Origin: Omphalotus guepiniiformis
Lineage: Eukaryota; Basidiomycota; Agaricomycetes; Agaricales; Omphalotaceae
Length of the DNA: 64,000 nucleotides
Direction: 5' to 3'
NCBI GenBank assembly: GCA_028554645.1
Contig: JAQOOI010000021.1
Coordinates: 2,718,653-2,782,652, forward strand
The notes beneath the pieces are model-generated. The model had not been told where the DNA came from and did not search any database. It saw only the letters and a program-made list of their open reading frames with translations. Both the position numbers and the translations under genes were made by a program. Shown here piece after piece: positions 55,472 through 64,000 of this stretch (within the stretch, counting starts at the first letter, position 1; the number at the start of each line of letters is the position of its first letter).

Positions 55472-57882
55472 ATGTCGTCAATTTTATTAGGATCATTCCT
55501 ACTTTTAGGTTTCACAACTCTCATTTGGTCACTCTTCATAACCTATTCAACTCGTTTACGAACCGCCAATATCTTTCAAAAAACGAAAGTTCTGAGAAGT
55601 TTGGGACTAGACCCGAGAAAATATCAATATCAATTGGTTGGGTTTTTTCATCCTTATTGGTGCGTAAACTTCTGCCTATTGGTTGGGTTGAAACAGTTCT
55701 TTGATTCTACTTAGTATATCTTCTTTGTTCTTGTTCTTGTTCTAGTAACGCTGGCGGAGGTGGCGAACGCGTGCTCTGGACCGCAATTACATCGATTCAG
55801 CGAAGTGAACCGGGTTTAGTGTGTGTGGTGTATAGCGGGGATGTTGATGCGACGAAAGAGGATATTATAGCGAAAGTCAAGGTATGTATGGGTTCTACTA
55901 TCCCACTATCCCACTATCCCACTATCCCACTATCCCCCCAATGTTGATTGTATTGTCCTTCGCGTCTGGTTCTAATCACTTGCGCATATACACAGGCTCG
56001 CTTTGATATCACGCTGGACCCTTCAACACTTCATTTCGTCTTTCTTAAATCCCGGAGGTTGGTAGAAGATAGGACTTGGCCTTATTTCACTCTTTTGGGA
56101 CAAAGTGTTGGTTCGATGATCTTGGCTTGGGAAGCGATGTCGAAATTGATACCTGATCTCTACATCGGTGATTCCAAAATTCATTCATCTGGGAATACCT
56201 CTCCTGACGTGTGTTTTGCGTTTTGTGTCTAGACACCATGGGCTATGCGTTCACGTTCCACGTCGTGTCGATGTTGGGAAATATCGCCATCGGAGCATAC
56301 GTTCATTATCCGACCATTAATACCGACATGTTGAATAGAGTTAAATCAAGGAAAAAGTGGCATACGAATTCGGATGTTATATCGTCTTCGTCGTTTCTTA
56401 GTCAAGGAAAACTACTGTGAGTCCCCAACTTCCCAACCCTACCTCAAATCATGGCTCATGTCTCATTTATCCTTCAAACCAGATATTATCGGTTTTTCAT
56501 GTACTACTACTCCCTATCCCTCCAAAGCGCATCATTCCTAATGGTCAACTCCTCATGGACAAAGAATCACGTCGACTCGATTTTAGCGCATTCTGACCCA
56601 GTAATCGATATGGTACATAGGGTTTTCCCGCCGTTGATGGTGGTGAGATATTTATGTGTTCATGGGAATCGACGGGTGGAGAGTGCGAGGATTGTGTATC
56701 CTTGTTGTGATACGAGGGAGATGGAGAAGTTTGGGTTGGGGGGGAGGGAGAGGGTTGTGCTGAGTTTGGCGCAGTTTCGGTGGGTCGAGGGTAAAGGTTT
56801 ATATTGGTTGTGATATTGATTTTGAAGGGTTTTGGTAGACCGGAAAAAGACCATCCGATGCAACTGAGGGCGTTTAGGGAGTTGATTAAGGTGAGGTATC
56901 CGGAGTATGAGAGAGGAGAGGGAGAGGGAGAGGGGGGAGTGAGGCTTGTGTTGATTGGGGGGTGTAGGAATGATGAAGATAAGAGGAGAGTGGAGAATTT
57001 GAGGGAGCTTGCGAGGGGTCTTGGGATTGAGGTGAGGATGATTCGTTTGTTTGTTTGTTTGTGAGTGAGGGAGTGGCCGATCTTTGGGCGATCTTTTGGA
57101 CCCTTCTGGACTGTCCCTTTTGTACAACGCTTCTTTTCTTTTTCTGTTTCTTTTTGTTGTTTTCTTTCGTCATCAAGCCAAGTGTCGACACTGACCGCTG
57201 ACGTGCTGTGTTTTTTCTGTGATCTATCCATCCATCCTTCCTATCATTCATTGGCTATGCACCACTCTCACGCTAACCGGACGATCCTCACCCTTTTGGT
57301 TTCCCACAGAACAACGTAGAATTCATAGTGAACGCTTCGTATCCTGTTGTTTTGGATTGGTTGGCTAGAGCTAGTATTGGGTTTAGTACGATGGTTGATG
57401 AGCATTTTGGGATTAATGTTGTGGAGTTTATGGTATGTCCCGTTCCTTGTTCTCCGCACTGTAAACCCCTCGTGGGTCATCTGACAAACCAAAAAAAATT
57501 CTTTTGGGGCGGGGGTTTACGCAGGCAGCAGGGATGATACCAGTCGCACATCGTTCCGGTGGTCCGTTGAAAGATATTATTGTTCCTTATAATAATGAAC
57601 CAACAGGCAAGTGTTCACTTTTTTAAATTCTTCTCCTCTCCTTCGGATGCATTATTAATCACTCTTCGTTCGTAAGGGTACCACGCCGACACCCCCGAAT
57701 CATTCGCAGAAGCCATACATCAAGTATTTTCACTCACAACTGAAGATGATTTAGGGATGAGGAAGAGGGCTAGGAAGTGGGCTGTAAAGAGGTTTTCGGA
57801 AGAGGAGTTTGTTAGGGGGTGGGATGGGAGTGGGTGGAGGGGGTTCTTGCCGCCGGTAACGCCGGTACTGGTGGAGGAGTAG
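55472..57882 (+). CDS. ALG11: GDP-Man:Man3GlcNAc2-PP-dolichol alpha-1,2-mannosyltransferase
   Basis: Adds the fourth and fifth mannoses to the lipid-linked oligosaccharide on the cytosolic face of the ER. Nine exons (55472-55659, 55746-55881, 55996-56167, 56233-56416, 56483-56779, 56839-57031, 57310-57432, 57525-57606, 57677-57882) sum to 1581 bp, 526 aa, close to the yeast protein (548 aa). The N-terminal membrane anchor is at residues 5-24 ([18 protein letters not shown]). Next come [21 protein letters not shown] family motif (FFHPYW split by intron 1 to give [14 protein letters not shown]), [20 protein letters not shown] and [13 protein letters not shown]. The GT4 EX7E motif is E421-E429 in [19 protein letters not shown]. 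Intron 8 (57607-57676) has a GC-AG donor, AG|GCAAGT. A copied RING-gene fragment begins 19 bp after the stop. Confidence 0.95.
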
Positions 57883-57900
57883 AGGAGGAGGAGTAGAGGA

Positions 57901-58127
57901 GGGATAATGACATGTATCGTCGTTTGGTAGGAGTAAAAGTAGCGGGGGTCGGAGGCCCGTCACCATTCTCAGAAGAATCAAGGTCGACAACTTCTCGATT
58001 TGGACTACGTCCTCGTTGTACCTCTGAATTGGAAAACGAGTCTGATATCTGAGATCTCTGAATTGAGATCTCCTCCGGTTCTCTCTCGACTACCTCGAGA
58101 GATCCATCAGAGTCACTGTCAGAGCTA
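57901..58127. repeat. 227-bp near-identical copy of a RING-gene exon fragment
   Basis: Matches 32410-32636 over the full length with two substitutions (G/A near 57997 and T/G near 58077). It is a piece of exon 2 only and lacks start, RING and splice sites. GGGAT is present at its first bases and again directly after its last base, which looks like microhomology or a 5-bp duplication at insertion. Confidence 0.95.
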
Positions 58128-59550
58128 GGGATTGGATATGTTTGTTTTTACTAAGTTATTGCGGTTGTTGTTGTTGTTGGTGCTTGTTAGAGTGTGGATT
58201 GAAGGATTGATGGCTTTTAGGGTAGGTGTAAGTACTGTGTGGAATTAGAAGTGTACCCCCACATGGTCCGATCGGAGGATACTAAATAAGTATAAGTAGT
58301 GCTAAGTATGGGGGTAAACCGACGTTGATGGTGGTGAACGTGCGATCGAGGACAATTACAGTATAGTCGAAGAGAGTCGAAGCCTTGAAGAACAGACATA
58401 TGTCTTCCTGCCATGGTATTGGCGCCTCATTAACATCGCCTAGACCTCGATGGAAAGGTCCGACAATCACTGGAATACAATGACATACTCTTTCAACTTC
58501 TTCGAATTCGCTTCCTTCCACAGTTATTGTCAATTGTTGACAGGGGGCTATTAACTGCTATTAACTACATATTATGTCCCAGTATGTATGTACCGCGAAG
58601 GTTTCCGAGTCGGACCTACTACGCATTTGTTTTGTGGCAATGCATACTTTGAAAGTCTTCCGATCCATCATCATGTGGTACTCAGCTTCGATTTGACGGT
58701 GTACTTAATTGAATGAGTTAAAGGAATCAAGATGATAATCAGGAGGATGTACCTATCAAGTTGCTGTTGACTTGCGCGGAGTTGCGTGCCGATACTCCGG
58801 CGGAGTGAAGCAAGAGTGGGCGAGTTGCTTTTCCCACGAATTATCCTCTCCCAGCTTTCAGCGTTTCTCATCTACAGCAATTATCGGCAGCAGCGCGGCA
58901 GCCTCAGCATAGCAGAAATATTAATACATCACCGCTCGTTTTCTTTCACCCACCCCGGGCCGGTCGCTCCCTTTTCAATGCATTCAAGTTACTTTGTATT
59001 ATGCAGTCTTAACATCGTAACCTATTTTTTCGATGAATGCAATAGATTACAGATCATGATGCACCTTTTAGCAATGCAATGCAATATTTCTCACAGACAG
59101 TAGTCAGATCGTTGCAGCTCAGTTACCTGCGAGCATCAGTGAGGGTGAGTAATCGTAGGATGCAAGGGGGCCAGCAGGCGACCCCTTGCCTTAGCTTGTC
59201 CTCACCCAACGGCTTGCGCAATGCGTAGACGAAGCTGGAACAGCAATGCACAAAACTGGGCACGTGACGCTGTAGCCATGAGCCATAGCCCTAACCCTAA
59301 TAGTTACTACTTTCTGAACAAACTCCGACCGTCGTCGACGACGGAGCTCTTTCGATTTTTCTCGTCTTTCTTCCGCTTGGGTCTTCGACGATAATCAACT
59401 ATATCTAGCTACACTGTGGCTCTCTCAGCAAGAATAGGATTGAATCCCAGTAACGACGTTACATCGACATTGTACCAATGGCGGTCTCGAATAATCATAA
59501 ACATCTGGTCGTGGAAGGTGTGCTTTTCCAGACATGATATCTCACTTTCT
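58128..59550. other. intergenic region
   Basis: 1.4 kb with no supported gene. CCCTAACCCTAA (59289-59300) resembles two telomere repeats. The right end should hold the Msp1 promoter. Confidence 0.4.
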
Positions 59551-61117
59551 ATGTATACTGAGCAGACCTTTTCTCTAGTTGCTCTCTTCGTAGCTTCTCA
59601 AGTGGGCTTTTCTCATCGTTTCATTGTTTTTGTGCAAGTTGTACTGACCATTGGATTCGCAAGGTAGCCTTGTATTATACTATGCGCGTAAGGGGAAACC
59701 ACCCCATGATTCTTGTGTATTTGTCTGATTGGTATCAATTATCTTTTTTATTTTATTTTAGTGGGCCATAGATTCGTTTATGGGAGGAGAAAAGAAGAAG
59801 AATGTTAAAGCGAAACAAATGGAAGCTTTGAAGCGATTGGGTCATACGGAGCTGGTGTTGGATGAATATGAAAGTACGTACAATTACCCTCCTGAATCTC
59901 CGGATTCCGTACGTGAACTGACTTGACTGGCTCTCAGGTGTCGTAGCGAACGAAGTCATACATCCAGATGAAATACCAGTTCGATTCTCCGGTACGCCTC
60001 ACTCCCAAAACCCTACTTTCCTTTTTTTTCTCAACTAGACTTTTTTAACAGACATCGGAGGCCTAGACCCAATAATATCAAGTCTCCGCGAATCCATAAT
60101 CTACCCACTTCTCTACCCAGCTCTTTTCAGTTCCTCTTCTTCCCTCCTTGGCGCACCAAAAGGTGTCCTACTATACGGACCTCCAGGATGCGGCAAAACC
60201 ATGTTAGCAAAAGCCCTTGCGAAAGAATCTGGCGCCACATTCATCAATATTGCAGCTTCGGTTCTGACGAACAAGTGGTTTGGGGAATCGAACAAGCTTG
60301 TAGCGGGATTGTTTAGTCTGGCTAGGAAAACCCAGCCGAGTATTATTTTTATTGATGAGATTGATTCGTTCTTGAGAGAGAGGTCGTCTGGGGATCATGA
60401 AGTGACTGCTATGATGAAAGCAGAATTTATGACGTGAGTTTTTGTCGTTTTTAATGCATGTTTGCCTCGGAACTCTCAAACTATATCTGTTCTTTTTTTT
60501 TTCTTTAGGTTATGGGATGGTCTTCTTTCTTCTACCGATAGGATATTGGTGCTTGGTGCTACCAATAGACCCAATGACATTGACTCTGCCATTTTCCGTC
60601 GACTTCCTAAACGATTCGCAGTAACCTTACCTGATTACAACCAGCGCATCAAAATATTGAATCTGGTGCGCTTGGGTTTCGTCTCAATTTCATATGGAAT
60701 ACTGACCTAACCTAATTTGTGGATAGATGCTGCAGGGAATCGCACTATCGCCTGATCTCTCTCTGGAAGTCCTCGCGCATGCTTCAGAGGGTTTGTCAGG
60801 CTCAGATCTCAAGGAAATGTGTCGAACAGCAGCGATGATTCCTGTAAGGGAGTTTATGAGGAAGAACCTTTCAAATGGGGAGGTGTTGACGGAGGAGCAA
60901 TTGAAGGTATGGTCATTTACACTGTTTTAAAAAGGCATATTCTTACGATTCGATTCTCGTGTTACAGGACTTTAAACCACGTCCCGTGTCAATAAAAGAC
61001 TTCCTTGCTGATGGGGCTGGGGCTGGGGCTGGCGTCTTCCAGGCGGCGCCTACCCCACCAGTAGAAGAGGACAGGTCAAGAATAGACAATGATGAAATTG
61101 AGGTTACCCTTGATTGA
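59551..61117 (+). CDS. MSP1: Msp1/ATAD1 outer mitochondrial membrane AAA ATPase
   Basis: Extracts mislocalised tail-anchored proteins from the mitochondrial outer membrane and peroxisomes. Seven exons (59551-59637, 59762-59873, 59938-59991, 60052-60433, 60509-60665, 60727-60906, 60968-61117) sum to 1122 bp, 373 aa, near the yeast length (362). The N-terminal anchor is [12 protein letters not shown] at residues 8-19 and a little beyond. The linker [16 protein letters not shown] and the family motif [18 protein letters not shown] follow. Walker A is GPPGCGKT at 127-134, pore-loop [10 protein letters not shown] follows, and Walker B is IIFIDEID with D185/E186. The second region of homology is [21 protein letters not shown] with arginine fingers. 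The C-terminus has a Gly-Ala repeat. The first donor (GTTGTA) is weak but gives the right frame; an upstream ATG at 59478 leads into a non-hydrophobic frame. Confidence 0.92.
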
Positions 61118-61495
61118 CCCTTTTTGCCCAAGGCCTTGGCAATATATGGGACTCTAAACATAGATGGATTTATAGTGTATTGTGTTAATTCTAATGACGA
61201 ATGTTTTTTTATGGTTATATCCACAAATGACATTCACCAAGCCCCTCCTCACGATCATGAACAAAAAAACCTTTAGAATGCCATACAATTCGAGTATGTA
61301 GGGTAGATAGAATACAGATGCGTATATGTATACCGAACTATGCAATGAGGAAGGAGAGATAAATAAATGCTTATTATGTACGAGTGTAAAGATGTATGGT
61401 CCAAAATTGAGAATGAATACCAGGTGCGGACAGTCAGTAATGAAAAAAGAAGAAAAAAACAAGTTCCATGAATAACGAAGAAGATTGAACAACCC
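61118..61495. other. convergent spacer
   Basis: 378 bp between the stop of Msp1 and the stop of the SLP1-like gene. 3' UTR sequence only. Confidence 0.4.
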
Positions 61496-64000
61496 CTAAT
61501 CGAAACCGAAACCACCTGCGTCTACATCTGCGCTCGTATCAGTGTCGACCCAGATGTCCCCATCACCATCGTCTTCACCACCACCACCACCAACAACGAT
61601 CACGTTCTCCGAATCAGACCGAGGAGACTCAGGTCTAAGCGGAGAATTGCTCCCCTCCGGTGTCCCCTCAACATTTTTCCACTTCTTTTCATCAAAACTA
61701 TCTCCAACCGACCTAGTAGAGATGAAGAGGTTGGGATACCGATTTCGACCACGACGACTCGGTGTTTGTTGGTAAAATATATCTTCATCTTCGTCTAAAT
61801 CCACAGTAAGTCTCTGGGGCGTATTCGTATTTGTTTTCGAAAGTGTAGTCCCTGCGACCATCTTATTCTCCTTCTCCCCCTCAACATCTCCCGGCTCCTG
61901 AGGCCCATTATCATCAGACGCTGCATAAGCCACCTTGACTTCATGCAAATGTGCCGTCCTAGCCCATCGTTTCGCACTCTTGGGCACCGGTCCAATCCCA
62001 TGCCATGAAGAGCTCGTCTCGAGCAGGTACGAGCCCCCACCATGCGAATTGGCACGCTTTAGCCGAGGACGGGATGCCGTCGTACTAGCGGCGGAGGCGA
62101 TCGTAGTCGGAGTAGTCGGGCGAGGGGCCATGCGAGCACTATTTGCCGCACCTGGGCGGAGGGAGGGAGTTCGTGAGCGAGGTCGAGTTTGCAGGAGTAA
62201 AGGTTTTGGCCGTTTGTCCGTCATCAAGATGTAGTTCTTGGGGTGTTGAACAGACTTGGATGGTTGTTTAGTTGAAGAAAATGGAGTTTTCGTCTGTCCT
62301 GATGAAGGACCTACAACGACTTAGTTTAGGTATAGCGCACGAAGGAAAAAAATTCTAGGACCTACCATTTGCATGGTCGACCACTCTGGGTGATTCACCC
62401 CCTCTTTCCCGACTTCTACTGCGACTCTTGCTATTAGAGGTAAACCGATTGACCCAATCCCCACTGAAGCTCAAATGTCGTCGACTCCATTCTCGCATGG
62501 ATCTGTTGAATTTCATAGGCGCATGGTCAAGCACTTCTCCTCTTGACCCCCTAGTAAGACCCATGAAGACGATGACAGTCAATAGTAAACACAGCTGCGC
62601 GACACCGAGGCGTTTTTCAAGGACGATCTATACCAGAACGTGGTCTTGAGATATAACGAACTCAGAAGAATTGGTGAGATGCATACCTCATCCGAAAGGT
62701 AATCAACTCGGGACATGAGATCACGATACTCGGACTCGAATCTATTTCGTTGCTTTTCCCACTCCTGGAGATTCCGCTGGAGTGCTCGTCCCTGAGCCTT
62801 ACTCTAGTATATAGAAATTAGATGTGCAACATTAGAGGAAAGGTCTTTACGCACGATACCCTCTAGCCGCCCAACATCCTCCCCGAGACGCCGCAACATA
62901 TCCCGGACACCAGCCGCCTGCTCTTCGACGTATCGAGCATATAGTGTGTGATTACCCTCGAGGGCCGTCAGGCGGTTCATAATGGTGCGGTATATGGACT
63001 CTCCGCCAGTAGGTGGACTTTGAATGATTTGCGAACTTGAAAGAGAGGACGCAGACGACGCTGTGATGGTTGTGTCGATTACTATATGAGTTGGTGCAGG
63101 TGCGTGAATTGATGAGGAGGATGCGTGAGGTTTAAAGCTACCCGTCTCAGAGACGGCCGGAGAAGGATCAGAAGGCGACGACCCTTCTTTTGACGTTGAG
63201 GAAGTCGCCGATGGAGCCATATGTACAGTCGTGATATCATTAATAGCGTCGTTTAATTTCGTTATTTTTCGTCGATGTATGCGTGCCTTCTTGCGCATTT
63301 GTCGTTGTAGGATGATAGTGTTCCCGAGGAAAGGGACCAAAGGTGAGAAGGGTAGATTGACTTGTGGAAGTAGCAGAGGCAGCAAGAGGAGAACTCTGTG
63401 AGCTCACAGCGCTCTCATTGACTGAAGCACTTGGAACGAGTAGTGGAACGGGCGTTTGAATGCTCATCTCGAGATATAGGAATGGTGCTGTCCGCTGGCG
63501 CACTAGAAGCAGGCTTCTGTGTTTGCAGGGGCTCTTCACTGGCAATCTCCAACTGTGAGGTTTCTCCAAGTTCTTCGCGCTTCGCTCTACTCTCTGCCTC
63601 CCACGTCTCCCATTTCCATTCTTCGAGATGAGTGAGTCCATATACCCGCAGAAGGGATACAGGACAATAGAATTCGTGCCCGTAATGAGAGAGAAAATCA
63701 ATTCGTATGAAGCGATAGAAGTCCCGTATGAGAGATGGCGGGGGGTGGAAAGACTATCGTAACAAAAGATTAGAATTGCAAAGGGCATGCACATAAGATC
63801 CTATCTCACCTGAATACCTCGAACATTATTCGCTCTATATGTCCCAGCAACCACCCAACCGTCTTGGTTCGTCGTGAGTACGTCCTTAGCGACGCTAACA
63901 GTGAAATCCTTGAACACCCCGCTGAAGAACTCGAAGTTGGCAAGCTGTACTGTGTCGATTCTGATATCCTCACACAGCTCGACAACGATGAACTGTTCTT
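61496..64000 (-). CDS. SUN-like protein SLP1 (C-terminal part; gene continues past window end)
   Basis: ER membrane protein of the Slp1/Emp65 (mid-SUN, osteopotentia) family that protects soluble proteins during folding. Clear exons on the minus strand: 64000-63810 (partial), from 63753, up to 62855, 62803-62687, 62627-62366 and 62310-61496. The SUN domain is at the right edge: FIVVELCEDIRIDTVQLANFEF, FSGVFKDFTVSVAK, AGTYRANNVRGIQSFHPP, DFYRFIRIDFLSHYGHEFYC and VYGLTHLEEWKWETW. A Ser/Pro linker follows, then the family segment GESIYRTIMNRLTALEGN / YVEEQAAGVRDMLRRLGED and a coiled coil. One membrane helix (LGVAQLCLLLTVIVFMGL) precedes a disordered tail, which includes the long last exon. Exon joins between 63240 and 63540 are not settled. 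The open frame at 61496-62227 is this last exon, not a separate gene. Confidence 0.88.

Noticed and set aside
56545..57231. 228-aa open frame antisense to ALG11
   Set aside because: ALG11 exons on the plus strand carry clear family motifs there; the antisense frame is rich in Ser/Pro/Thr typical of shadows.
59416..59550. Msp1 starting at 59416 or 59478
   Set aside because: The frame from 59478 leads by its splice into a non-hydrophobic sequence. ATG 59551 directly precedes the expected membrane anchor and closes the frame.
61496..62227. Separate 243-aa hypothetical gene
   Set aside because: The frame is joined through an intron at 62366/62310 to the SLP1-like gene and starts without its own promoter context.

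Overview
This window looks like nuclear DNA of a filamentous basidiomycete, most likely an Agaricomycete. The genes are dense on both strands and are cut by many short GT-AG introns of about 50-80 bp. The protein families are typical of that group: an RxxS-type F-box protein, a fungal tetraspanin, a PPPxFxEAIS RING protein, a SUN-like SLP1, a CE15 glucuronoyl esterase and a DUF6729 protein. The glucuronoyl esterase suggests a plant-cell-wall-degrading lifestyle. No prokaryotic operons, CRISPR arrays or tRNA genes were seen. All exon joins were worked out by hand from splice sites and reading-frame phase. Where I say phases close, the summed exon lengths give one uninterrupted frame.

Layout. 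0-5.6 kb: the 3' end of a Ser-rich gene, an uncharacterised gene on the minus strand and a complete F-box gene. 5.8-11.4 kb: one copy of a diverged non-coding repeat, an AT-rich stretch with a perfect 22-bp palindrome, and an intact pogo/Fot-like DDE transposase. 12.6-21.2 kb: a membrane-protein neighbourhood with two small single-pass proteins hidden across three exons each, a tetraspanin, a three-helix membrane protein and a type II LEA14-like protein. 22.2-29.1 kb: a relic of the MCM2 replication gene, apparently interrupted by a 6.4-kb element with 12-bp inverted ends and 11-bp flanking direct repeats. The element carries one intact 15-exon gene encoding AT-hooks, DUF6729, a DEDDy 3'-5' exonuclease and a Cys-rich tail. 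30.3-36.1 kb: a RING E3 ligase and an aminoglycoside-phosphotransferase-fold kinase. 36.1-41.9 kb: a gene desert holding a foldback element and the inverted second copy of the 5.8-7.4 kb repeat. 41.9-50.2 kb: glucuronoyl esterase, a small unknown gene, GH20 hexosaminidase and an ENTH-domain epsin, all on the minus strand. 50.5-61.1 kb: an FMN-dependent 2-hydroxyacid oxidase, a small membrane protein, ALG11 and Msp1/ATAD1. 61.5-64.0 kb: the 3' part of an SLP1 SUN-domain gene that runs off the window.

Functional themes. Several products act in secretion and membrane quality control: ALG11 (N-glycan precursor), SLP1 (ER protein folding), epsin (clathrin trafficking), Msp1 (removal of mislocalised tail-anchored proteins) and the two ubiquitin-linked proteins (F-box, RING). 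The glucuronoyl esterase and the GH20 enzyme are secreted carbohydrate-active enzymes. They are not an operon; the clustering is only suggestive.

The most notable items are the DUF6729/exonuclease element with apparent termini inside an MCM2 relic, a 227-bp near-identical fragment of the RING gene inserted just after ALG11, and four to five intron-split genes that simple ORF calling misses.
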